The translations under genes were made by a program, and so were the position numbers. This document shows positions 33,458-41,321 of a stretch of DNA of 46,530 nucleotides, one piece after another. Source of the stretch: Thermodesulfovibrionia bacterium. GTDB lineage: Bacteria > Nitrospirota > Thermodesulfovibrionia > UBA6902. A model generated the notes under the pieces. It searched no databases, was not told where the DNA came from, and worked only from the letters and a program-made list of their open reading frames with translations. Where the stretch lies: assembly GCA_030646035.1 (NCBI GenBank), contig JAUSMY010000055.1:1-46530 (forward strand), in the 5' to 3' direction. Position 1 is the stretch's first letter, and each line of letters opens with the position of its first letter.

Positions 33458-35173
33458 CTAAACTACCTTTATCCTAATGACCTCTTTGCCCTCTGCATCC
33501 ACCACATGAACAGCGCATGCCATACACGGGTCAAATGAATGTATGGTCCTCAGTATCTCCACAGGCTGGTCAATGTTGGCTACAGGCGTCCCAATCAGCG
33601 CCTCCTCGAACGGGCCTCTCTGCCCCTTTGCGTCTCTCGGAGAACCGTTCCATGTTCCGGGAACAACGCACTGATAATTCTCTATCTTTTGATCCTTGAT
33701 CTTTACCCAATGTCCGAGCGCGCCTCTCGGAGCCTCGTGAAGGCCGTAACCCTGTGCCTCTTTCGGCCATTCAGACGGATCCCACTTCTCGCCTGAGTGT
33801 ATCTTCAGGTCGCCCTTCTTCATGTTGGCGGCAAGCTGATCTATCCAGACAGGTATCTGCTCTGCTGTGACAAGTGTCTCAATTCCCCTTGCCGCTATCC
33901 TGCCGAGCGTTGAGAAGAGAACTGTTGGAGGAAGGTTCCCAAGTTTCTTCAGAACACTGTTGACCACAGCCTGGATCCTTTCATGGCCTGACGCATATGC
34001 AACGAGCATCCTTGAGAGAGGCCCGACCTCCATCGCCATGTCATCATAACGCGGAGCCTTTAGCCATGTATATTTCTTGTCAGTATCAAGCTCTGCATAC
34101 GGAGGTTTAGGCCCTGAGTATTTATAATTCGTCTCGCCGTCCCACGGATGTTTGCCTGCGCCGTCTCCGCCTGAATACTCATACCATGAATGCGTCACAT
34201 ATTCCGTGACCTTCTTGTGGTCAACAGGATGGACTTTTGAAAGGTCTTTGTTGAGAATTATCCCGCGTGGCAGCCAGAGATTTGATGAGTTCGTGACTGT
34301 GTCATGCGGAAACTCGCCGTATGAGAGGAAGTTGCCTACGCCTGCGCCGTGGCCTGCCCAGTCAAGATAAAAAGGAGCAACAGCGAGTATGTCGGGTATA
34401 TAGACCTGCTCGACAAATTCCTTTGCCTTCTGCGCAAGGCCGTGCATAAAGGCTATGCTGCCTGCGTTAAGCGCGTTCTGGCTGTTCGGGTCTACAGGTA
34501 TCGACATGCCGCCGACTATATAGGTCTGAGCATGCGGGTTCTTCGCACCGAGCATGGCCTGCATCTTTATGACATCCCTCTGCCAGTCAAGCGCCTCAAG
34601 ATAATGTGCAACAGCCATGAGATTGGCCTCTGCCGGAAGTTTGTACGCCGGATGTCCCCAGTAGCCATTGGCAAACGGGCCGAGCTGGCCGTTCTCTACA
34701 AATGCCTTGACCTTGTCCTGAACTGCTTTGAAATAGTCTGTGCTTGATTTACCCCAGTCAGAGATCGACTGCGCAAGCGCTGATGTCTTTGCAGGGTCTG
34801 CGCTCAGCGCGCTCACTATGTCAACCCAGTCAAGGGCGTGAAGGTGGTAAAAATGTATTACATGGTCCTGTACATACTGTATGCCGGTAATAAGGTTTCT
34901 TATAATTCTTGCGTTATCTGGAACTGTGATGCCTAAGGCATCTTCGACCGCTCTCACCGAGGCGGTTGCATGAACCGTAGTTCAGACGCCTCATATACGC
35001 TGGGTAAATGCCCAGGCGTCCCTCGGGTCTCTGCCCTTAAGAATGAGTTCGATCCCCCTGAACATCGTGCTTGAGCTCCATGCGTCAACAACCACGCCGT
35101 TCTCAACCTTTGCCTCGATCCTCAGGTGCCCTTCTATCCTTGTTACCGGGTCAACTACGATTTTTTTAGCCAA
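33458..35173 (-). CDS. [NiFe]-hydrogenase large subunit with two in-frame TGA (Sec) codons
   Basis: The frame runs from TTG (35173; AGGAGG 9 bases upstream) to TAG at 33458. It encodes 571 residues, interrupted only by TGA at 34993-34991 (codon 61) and 34984-34982 (codon 64). It begins [18 protein letters not shown] and contains [31 protein letters not shown] and RGALGHW, so all conserved regions are present. The C-terminal site DPCMACAVH (Cys550, Cys553, His556) is intact, with a 15-residue tail for the endopeptidase. The TGAs fall exactly on both cysteines of the N-terminal RxCGxC motif. In Desulfovibrio enzymes these are the terminal and bridging ligands of Ni-Fe. Read as Sec, the enzyme would hold U61 and U64. 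A pseudogene is unlikely because the rest is intact. Confidence 0.93.
34947..34966 (-). promoter_or_regulatory. Candidate bacterial SECIS element (apical GGU)
   Basis: On the minus strand ACCGC (34966-34962) pairs with GCGGT (34951-34947), and CTC (34961-34959) with GAG (34955-34953), with one bulged A at 34952. The apical loop is GGU (34958-34956). GGU lies 24-26 bases after the second TGA and 33-35 after the first, inside the known 16-37 base range for both. A competing hairpin, CGGTT (34977-34973) with AACCG (34967-34963), shares ACCG with it. Confidence 0.75.
34982..34993 (-). other. Two in-frame TGA codons, predicted selenocysteine
   Basis: Minus-strand codons CAG CGT ATA TGA GGC GTC TGA ACT translate as Q-R-I-(U61)-G-V-(U64)-T. 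They replace the two cysteines of the family motif RICGVCTTVHA. TGA codons also end many other genes here, so general recoding is excluded. Confidence 0.85.
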
Positions 35174-35196
35174 TTCAAGCCACCTCCTTTTATATA

Positions 35197-36297
35197 TTAT
35201 TTATCTTCGTCTTCTTTGTTTTTCGGAGATATAGCCCTTGCGATCCCATGAACTACAATGCCTGCTGCCGTGGCCGCTGCAAGCCCTGCACCGACCTTGT
35301 CGGCAGTGCTCTCAACGCCAAAGCCGGGCACATTCGGAAGCCGCTTGTAGAAAGGCGTCATATTATCCCAGAACATCGGCTCGGAACATCCGAGACAGCC
35401 GTGTCCTCCCTGCACTGGCCAGCTTGTTCCTTCGTTGTATTTGACAGTCGGGCAGTTATGGAATGTCTCTGGCCCTTTGCATCCCATCTCATAAAGGCAC
35501 CATCCATTCCTTGCTCCCTCATCTCCCCAATGCTGCACAAACTGTCCGGCATCAAAGTGCGCCCTTCTCTCGCAGTTGTCATGTATCCTCTTGCCATAAG
35601 CAAAGAGAGGCCTGCCAAAATTGTCTACATTTGGAAGCGCGCCTAAAGTAAGGTAGTGGACTATCGTGGCTGTTATATTCTCCGCATTCACAGGACAGCC
35701 CGGAAGGTTGATCACAGTCGCGTTTGGAACAGCCTCTTTGACGCTCACCGCGCCTGTTGGATTCGGGCTTGCAGCAGGCAATCCGCCGTATGAAGCGCAT
35801 GTGCCTACCGATATAGTAGCAAGTGCGTTGCCGCAGACCTCTCTGGCGATATCAACGGCTGTCCTGCCGCCTATACAGCAATAAACACCGTCATCCTTAA
35901 GAGGTATCGAACCTTCGACAACGACAAAATAATTCCCTTTGTTGTTCTTCACCACATCCATCAGCGACTTCTCAGCCTGAAATCCTGAAGGAGACATGAT
36001 CGTCTCATGATAATCAACGGACAGGATATCAAGAACGAGCTGTCCGACAGTTGGACTGGTCGCCCTCAGAAGCGCCTCGGTATCTCCTGCGCAGTCCTGG
36101 TACGCAAGCCAAACAAGGATAGGCTTCTTCCCGGTTATAGCCTCGGCGATCTTTGGAATGAATGTTGCGGGCAGTGATAAAAGTGCGGCCATTGAGGTAC
36201 AGAACTTCATAAAGTCACGGCGGGATACTCCTTTGCGGGCTAAAGCGTCCAGAGATTCAGACATCTTCTGCAGGGCCTCGTCTGGAAAAGATTTCAT
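35197..36297 (-). CDS. [NiFe]-hydrogenase small subunit, Tat-exported
   Basis: 366 residues. Tat motif SRRDFMKF (Arg26-Arg27) and hydrophobic region direct export of the folded heterodimer. Electron-transfer clusters: proximal site begins [11 protein letters not shown] (Cys69, Asp72), with further ligands in VGTCASYGG and NLPGCPVN; distal site [22 protein letters not shown]; medial site NCPTVKYN and [11 protein letters not shown]. The usual CxxC at the proximal site is CxxD, as in the O2-insensitive group 1h enzymes, whose proximal cluster has an Asp ligand. A C-terminal helix ([17 protein letters not shown]) could anchor it. First gene of the operon. Confidence 0.93.
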   Translation of the reverse strand: MKSFPDEALQKMSESLDALARKGVSRRDFMKFCTSMAALLSLPATFIPKIAEAITGKKPILVWLAYQDCAGDTEALLRATSPTVGQLVLDILSVDYHETIMSPSGFQAEKSLMDVVKNNKGNYFVVVEGSIPLKDDGVYCCIGGRTAVDIAREVCGNALATISVGTCASYGGLPAASPNPTGAVSVKEAVPNATVINLPGCPVNAENITATIVHYLTLGALPNVDNFGRPLFAYGKRIHDNCERRAHFDAGQFVQHWGDEGARNGWCLYEMGCKGPETFHNCPTVKYNEGTSWPVQGGHGCLGCSEPMFWDNMTPFYKRLPNVPGFGVESTADKVGAGLAAATAAGIVVHGIARAISPKNKEDEDK

Positions 36298-36353
36298 AAT
36301 TCCTCCCCTTTTTTATGTCTTAAATTATCTTAATTGGCAGGTATGTTTACATA

Positions 36354-36382
36354 AAATTATCACAACACACTATATATGTCAA
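36354..36382 (-). promoter_or_regulatory. Sigma70-type promoter of the hydrogenase operon
   Basis: On the minus strand TTGACA (36382-36377), a 17-base spacer and TAATTT (36359-36354). This is a near-consensus arrangement about 57 bases before the small-subunit ATG. GGGGAGG ribosome binding site follows. No regulator site is obvious. Confidence 0.7.
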
Positions 36383-36415
36383 CGAATATTTTAATAATAT
36401 AAGCATTATGCTGAC

Positions 36416-36435
36416 ATAGGTTATAATTAACCTAT
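36416..36435. promoter_or_regulatory. Perfect palindrome at the uvrC start, possible operator
   Basis: ATAGGTTA (36416-36423) is complementary to TAACCTAT (36428-36435), around TAAT. It includes a TATAAT box (36422-36427) and overlaps the uvrC ATG at 36434. It could be an operator or a hairpin in a very short leader. It does not look like LexA. Confidence 0.45.
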
Positions 36436-38242
36436 GGATTTCACAAACAAACTCCGTCAGGCCCCGTCCTCTCCAGGCATCTATATAATGAAAGGGGCGA
36501 AGGAGAAGACGATATATGTCGGAAAGGCAAAGAACCTCAGCAACAGGCTCAGGTCATACTTTCAGAAGTCCGCGGCCCTTGATAACCGAAAGGCAAAGAT
36601 GGTGGAGGAGATCAGGGACTTTGAATATATCGTTACGGAGAACGAGATAGAGGCGCTTGCGCTTGAGGCTAACTTCATAAAGCAGTTCAAGCCGAAGTTC
36701 AACATAATCCTGCGCGACGACAAGAATTACCCGTACCTCAAACTCACTTTGAACGAGACATGGCCGAGGCTCGAGGTTGTGAGAAAGATAGATAAGGACG
36801 GTTCGCTCTATTTCGGCCCTTATGTTGTTTCAGGCATTATGTGGGAGATGCTCAAGTTCATAGAGCATGGCTTCCCGATCAGGCCATGCAGGTACAACAT
36901 GGACAAGCCTTTCAGGCCGTGTGTCCAGCACCAGATGTCGAGGTGCCTCGCGCCCTGCGATAAATCAAAGCGCTCAGACAAAGACCATGATCTCTATATG
37001 AAGACGGTGAACGAGGTAAAGTTCTTTCTCATAGGCGAGAAGAAGGAGCTTCTCTCAAGCCTTCATCACAGGATTGCGTCCCTTTCCGGAGAGCAGAGGT
37101 ATGAAGACGCAGCGCAGGTCAGGGATACATTAAGCAATATAGAAAGGGCATGGGAGTCGCAACGCGTCATCGCTCCTGAACTTGGAGACATGGATGTCAT
37201 CGGACTGTTCAAGGAAGATAATGAGGCGCTCGTCTTTATGCTCTTTATCAGGCACGGACAGGTCATCGGGCAGAAAGACTTCTTCCTGAAGAATGCCGGT
37301 GATACTGAGGAGAGCGAGCTTGTGGAAAGCTTCATAGAGCAGTTCTATTCAAAAGAGATACTCATCCCGCCGAGGATAGTTATCCCGATCAATGCGGACC
37401 TTAAGTTGGAGAAAGAGTGGCTCACTAAGAAAAGGGGCAAGGCTGTGAGCCTCTCATACGCAAGAGGAGAGCATGAAAAGAAGGTGCTTAACATGGCAAA
37501 TGAAAACGCCCTCTTTGCGCTTAGCAAACACAAAGACAAGAAGGTAGACTCAACGCTTCTCTCTGTAAAAGAACTTCTGAAATTAAAGAACATACCTGAA
37601 AGGATAGAGGCGGTTGATATATCAAACATCTCAGGTTCTGAGGCGGTGGGAGCGTTTATTGTCTGGGAAGACGGTGAGTTTCTCAAAGACGACTACAGAG
37701 TTTACAAGATAAAGACAGTAAAAGGCATTGATGACTTTGCGATGATGGAGGAAGTTATCAAAAGGCATCTTAAGGTTTTTGCAGAAGAGAGCAGAGAGAT
37801 GCCTCAGCTTATCCTGATTGACGGAGGCAAGGGGCAGCTTAAGTCTGCGATGAACGCGCTGAAAGAGTTCGGCCTCTCTTTTGATATAGCCGCTATTGCA
37901 AAGGCAAAGACCGTTAAAGATAAGCAGGAGCCGGACAGGATATTTCTTCCGGGCAGAAGAGATGCTATCCCATTAGACCCTTTTATGCCGTCAACTCATC
38001 TGCTTCAGCGGATACGCGATGAGGTTCACCGTTTTGTAATAACCTTTCATAAGAAACTCAGGACAAAGAGGACGCTCAGGTCTCCGCTTGAAGATATAAA
38101 GGGCATCGGCAAGACAAGAAGGCTCTTGCTCCTGCGGCATTTCGGCGGCCTTGATGCGATAAGAAAGGCATCGGTTGAGGAGATAGCCGGGCTGAAGGGA
38201 ATGAACAGCAAGGTGGCTGAGCTGATAAAGAAGTCCATATAA
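36434..38242 (+). CDS. uvrC: Excinuclease ABC subunit C
   Basis: Makes the two incisions in nucleotide excision repair. 602 residues. N-terminal GIY-YIG domain (SPGIYIMKG..TIYVGKAKNLSNRL), a CysxxxCys segment (CVQHQMSRCLAPC), UvrB-binding UVR region, RNase H-like nuclease domain (AVDISNISGSEAVGAF..LILIDGGKGQLK) and C-terminal HhH pair. Complete. It is divergent from the hydrogenase operon. Confidence 0.97.
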   Translation: MDFTNKLRQAPSSPGIYIMKGAKEKTIYVGKAKNLSNRLRSYFQKSAALDNRKAKMVEEIRDFEYIVTENEIEALALEANFIKQFKPKFNIILRDDKNYPYLKLTLNETWPRLEVVRKIDKDGSLYFGPYVVSGIMWEMLKFIEHGFPIRPCRYNMDKPFRPCVQHQMSRCLAPCDKSKRSDKDHDLYMKTVNEVKFFLIGEKKELLSSLHHRIASLSGEQRYEDAAQVRDTLSNIERAWESQRVIAPELGDMDVIGLFKEDNEALVFMLFIRHGQVIGQKDFFLKNAGDTEESELVESFIEQFYSKEILIPPRIVIPINADLKLEKEWLTKKRGKAVSLSYARGEHEKKVLNMANENALFALSKHKDKKVDSTLLSVKELLKLKNIPERIEAVDISNISGSEAVGAFIVWEDGEFLKDDYRVYKIKTVKGIDDFAMMEEVIKRHLKVFAEESREMPQLILIDGGKGQLKSAMNALKEFGLSFDIAAIAKAKTVKDKQEPDRIFLPGRRDAIPLDPFMPSTHLLQRIRDEVHRFVITFHKKLRTKRTLRSPLEDIKGIGKTRRLLLLRHFGGLDAIRKASVEEIAGLKGMNSKVAELIKKSI

Positions 38243-38255
38243 AGGAACACAGAAG

Positions 38256-39050
38256 ATGAATATAAACGAGCTGAGAAGGATAGGCAAAAGATTAATAACT
38301 GAGATACCGCCGCTCCTTGATGAACTCCGCAAGCGAGAGGCGCTTGGCAAAGGCGCAGGCGGTGACAAGACCTTTCCTATAGATAAAAAGGCAGAGGATA
38401 TAATCATCGAAGAGGTTGAGAGATCAAAGAAGCCGATAACAATTATATCTGAAGAGTGCGGGGTCAAAGAGATGAACGGCGGCGGGCCAAGGCTGCTCAT
38501 CGACCCGATAGACGGAAGCAGGAACGCCATTAGCGGGGTTGCGCTATTCTCAACATCAATAGCACTTGTTCAAGGCGACACTGTCGGAGAAACAGCCATC
38601 GGCTACATCATAAACCTGACGAGCGGTGATGAGTACTGGGCGATAAAGGGTGAAGGAAGTTTTCTGAACAATAAGCGTATTACGGTTCAGCAGGATGATG
38701 AACCGAAGGCAATCGCATATGAGGCGCAGACTCCGAAGGTTGATATAGCAAAGATACTCCCGCTGCTTTCGCTCTATAACAGGACAAGATGCTTCGGCTC
38801 CACAGCGCTGGACATGGCATTCCTCGCGCAAGGCGCCTTGAGCACATTCATAATCCCGTACCCCACAAGGAGCTTTGATATGGCTGCCGGGTATCTTCTT
38901 GTGAAAGAGGCTGGCGGCGTCATAACAGGCCTCGATGGAAATGATATAGATAAGACAGTTATCGGTGTGACAAGAACAACCGCGCTGCTTGTCTCCGCAA
39001 ATATGAAACTGCATAATAAGGCATTAGAAGCATTAAGAAATAAAGAATGA
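38256..39050 (+). CDS. Inositol monophosphatase family phosphatase
   Basis: 264 residues. Metal- and phosphate-binding motifs: ISEECGV, then LLIDPIDGSRNAISGVALFSTSIAL, then SFDMAAGYLLVKEAGG. It hydrolyses phosphate monoesters (inositol-1-P, fructose-1,6-P2 or related), but the exact substrate is not known. The first motif is EECG, not EExG with a following D, within family variation. 13 bases after uvrC; the next gene overlaps by 4 bases (ATGA). Confidence 0.88.
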   Translation: MNINELRRIGKRLITEIPPLLDELRKREALGKGAGGDKTFPIDKKAEDIIIEEVERSKKPITIISEECGVKEMNGGGPRLLIDPIDGSRNAISGVALFSTSIALVQGDTVGETAIGYIINLTSGDEYWAIKGEGSFLNNKRITVQQDDEPKAIAYEAQTPKVDIAKILPLLSLYNRTRCFGSTALDMAFLAQGALSTFIIPYPTRSFDMAAGYLLVKEAGGVITGLDGNDIDKTVIGVTRTTALLVSANMKLHNKALEALRNKE

Positions 39051-39469
39051 GCAAGATCGCAAAGAAAACATTCTACAAAGACGGCATCCGCTTTGAATGC
39101 CAGGGCTCGGGAAGATGCTGCACATCAAGGGGCGTCTACGGGTTTATATATCTTAACCTTGCAGAGAGAAGGCGGCTTGCAGAACATCTCGGAACCTCCA
39201 CTCTTCAGCTCACAAGAAAATATTGTGATAAATTGCATGGCTATTTTCATCTTAAAGAGCCTGACAAAGACTGCCGTTTTCTGATAGATAAAAAGTGTAC
39301 GGTCTATGAGGCGCGTCCGCTTCAGTGCCGGACATGGCCCTTCTGGCCTGAGAATATGAATGCCAAAGCATGGGAGAGCGAGGTCGCGCCGTTCTGCGCA
39401 GGAGTTGGCAAAGGAAGGCTTTATACCGCTGAAGAGATCAAAGAGATACTCGATAAACATAAGGAATAA
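39047..39469 (+). CDS. YkgJ-type cysteine-cluster protein
   Basis: 140 residues with cysteines spaced as in the YkgJ/CxxCxxCC family: FECQGSGRCCTSRG, then DCRFLIDKKCTVYEARPLQCRTWPFWPE and a last APFCAGVGKG. These probably bind a zinc or an Fe-S group. Function unknown. Confidence 0.85.
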   Translation: MSKIAKKTFYKDGIRFECQGSGRCCTSRGVYGFIYLNLAERRRLAEHLGTSTLQLTRKYCDKLHGYFHLKEPDKDCRFLIDKKCTVYEARPLQCRTWPFWPENMNAKAWESEVAPFCAGVGKGRLYTAEEIKEILDKHKE

Positions 39470-39470
39470 T

Positions 39471-39962
39471 ATGCCGATGAATACGAAAGGTTCACATGAA
39501 TACATCAACGATTTTTTATATCTTGTAATACGGCCTGATAAGAGCAGGGGCGAAAACACATTGCTCTATTGTTCGGGCATTAATTATGACAGTTTCTATC
39601 CGATCACAAAAGGCCGCCACCGCGCCTGCGCAAACCCTGCAATGAGGGGGCTCCAGCTTACAAACTATGAGATAATGTCGCTGGCACTCTCAAGAGGTGC
39701 GACTCCAAAAGAGATAAAAGAAAACCTCTGCGCAGGCACCGCTCCGACAAAAGAGTTCTGGCATACCGAACGCCTGCTCATAGAGAACGCGCCTGAGTCA
39801 CTGCCGCATGAGATGATTGAGTACGGGGTCATTACGCTCATGAAGAAATTTATAAATGCCATGCTGCTTGAGGATACCCCGCCTGATAAACTGCTTACAC
39901 CGGAAGAGCTTCAGAAATTTCTTTATTCCATGTGCGATAAATACGGCAGTCAGGGAAGATAA
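39471..39962 (+). CDS. Conserved hypothetical protein
   Basis: 163 residues beginning MPMNTKGSHEYINDFLYLVI. The start is placed right after the stop of the previous gene; upstream codons in this frame lie inside that gene. Features: a basic, cysteine-containing segment (GRHRACANPAMRG) and ENLCAGTAPTKEFWHTERLLI. No family recognised. It belongs to the same transcript by spacing. Confidence 0.7.
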   Translation: MPMNTKGSHEYINDFLYLVIRPDKSRGENTLLYCSGINYDSFYPITKGRHRACANPAMRGLQLTNYEIMSLALSRGATPKEIKENLCAGTAPTKEFWHTERLLIENAPESLPHEMIEYGVITLMKKFINAMLLEDTPPDKLLTPEELQKFLYSMCDKYGSQGR

Positions 39963-39993
39963 AAAATAAGACGCCATATATAAGGAGGAGATC

Positions 39994-40431
39994 ATGAAAT
40001 TACCAGAGTATATAACTGCTAAAGAGGTGAAGAGAGTCTGCAAAAAACTTGGTTTGAGAGACTGGTCAGAACTAAAAGAAGGAACCATATCCAAAAAAGA
40101 AGCATCAGCGATTCTTAAAGCAGTGAACACCCAGAAAATGGATATCCCGCTTGAAGATTTCATGCAGGGATTGGAAGTAGAACTTGAACACGGCACAAGA
40201 TATGAAGACGCGAATGTCACTAACAACCATCCTGTCATAACCGGGAAGATAGTTTTAGCCCATCTCAAAGAGACCATGGATTACTACAAGAGGATCGATG
40301 TGGCTGAGATAGAAGGCGACCTGCTGAAGGCGGTCTTAGCTAAAGATATAAAGAAGATCGAAGCCAAATACAAAAAACTCATCAAGGCGCAGAAAGAGCT
40401 TAATCAGGCAGTTGCTAAACAGATGAAGTGA
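39994..40431 (+). CDS. DUF5661 family protein
   Basis: 145 residues, mostly helical. The central GLEVELEHGTRYEDANVTNNHPVITGKIVLAHLKE resembles DUF5661, a family of unknown function. Ribosome binding site AAGGAGGAG 6-7 bases before ATG. Confidence 0.72.
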   Translation: MKLPEYITAKEVKRVCKKLGLRDWSELKEGTISKKEASAILKAVNTQKMDIPLEDFMQGLEVELEHGTRYEDANVTNNHPVITGKIVLAHLKETMDYYKRIDVAEIEGDLLKAVLAKDIKKIEAKYKKLIKAQKELNQAVAKQMK

Positions 40432-40484
40432 AAATATAAGAAATCAGGAGTTCATTTAGCCCTTATGGTTTGCAGCACGATATA

Positions 40485-40514
40485 TTGACAATTAACAACA
40501 TGAGGTATGATAAT
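40485..40514 (+). promoter_or_regulatory. Putative promoter of the downstream methyltransferase
   Basis: TTGACA (40485-40490), an 18-base spacer and GATAAT (40509-40514), about 72 bases before the ATG. The stretch around it is AT-rich. Confidence 0.45.
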
Positions 40515-40585
40515 ATGCCAGTCAAAGTTGATTTAGTTGTTAAATTTTATTTAATACATCTACAAGCAAGGACTCTATAGACTTT

Positions 40586-41251
40586 ATGGGTATTGATTCA
40601 GGTAAGATTTTTTTAGAAGATGTATACAAAACTCATCATGAGAAAGGGAAAAGATATGGATATTTATATTGCCATGGTGAGAGAGGCATATACTTAAAAG
40701 ACTGGATTGGCGAGGGAAAGGTTGTTTTGGATTTAGGATGCAGAGACGGCGAGTTAACAAAATATTTCACAAAAGGCAATACTGTAACAGGCGTGGACAT
40801 TGACAGGAAGGCACTGGATATTGCGAAGAGCAAGATCGGGATTGAAACTTTATGGCTGGACTTAAACGCCGAATTTCCCTTTGAGAAAGAATCATTTGAT
40901 GTTGTAGTAGCTTGTGAAATAGTCGAGCATATTTATTACACAAAACCATTTATTGAGAAAATATTAGCTGTTTTAAAAAATGGCGGGATGTTTATAGGTT
41001 CTGTTCCAAACAGCAAAAGGATGAGGAATAGGTATAAGTTCCTTATCGGGAAAGACTTTGACAGCGACCCAACGCATGTTCACATGTTTTACCCTGAGAA
41101 ATTAAGGAAATTATTAACACCCTATTTTAGAGATATTTTAATAATTCCTTTGGGAGGGAAAATCCTGCCGTTTCTCAAAGTATCAAAGAATACCCCGTGT
41201 TCTCTGAATATGCTCTTTGGCAGAGATTTACTATTCAAAGCCATCAAGTAA
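40586..41251 (+). CDS. Class I SAM-dependent methyltransferase
   Basis: 221 residues. Motif I VLDLGCRDGELTKYF, then TGVDIDRKALDIAKSKI, then FDVVVACEIVEHIYYTKPFIEKI. It belongs to the Methyltransf_11/23 type often acting on sugars, lipids or small molecules. The substrate is unknown. The AT-rich composition and lack of an obvious partner gene suggest it was acquired separately. Confidence 0.85.
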   Translation: MGIDSGKIFLEDVYKTHHEKGKRYGYLYCHGERGIYLKDWIGEGKVVLDLGCRDGELTKYFTKGNTVTGVDIDRKALDIAKSKIGIETLWLDLNAEFPFEKESFDVVVACEIVEHIYYTKPFIEKILAVLKNGGMFIGSVPNSKRMRNRYKFLIGKDFDSDPTHVHMFYPEKLRKLLTPYFRDILIIPLGGKILPFLKVSKNTPCSLNMLFGRDLLFKAIK

Positions 41252-41321
41252 TTCCCTCCTCATTATAAGTGATAGCTTATTATTGCCACCTGAATTGAAA
41301 TATAAATTCAAAATTTAAAGC

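Noticed and set aside
33458-35173. Two separate genes, a 60-residue ORF and a 499-residue ORF starting at GTG 34957
   Set aside because: The reading frame continues without a shift across both TGAs, and both parts are the two ends of one known protein. The GTG at 34957 lies inside the conserved SVRAVEDAL segment and has no ribosome binding site.
33458-35173. Large subunit as an inactivated pseudogene
   Set aside because: The only breaks are two TGAs at the exact ligand cysteines. No frameshift or other stop occurs, the C-terminal motif is intact, and the operon and maturation genes are well kept.
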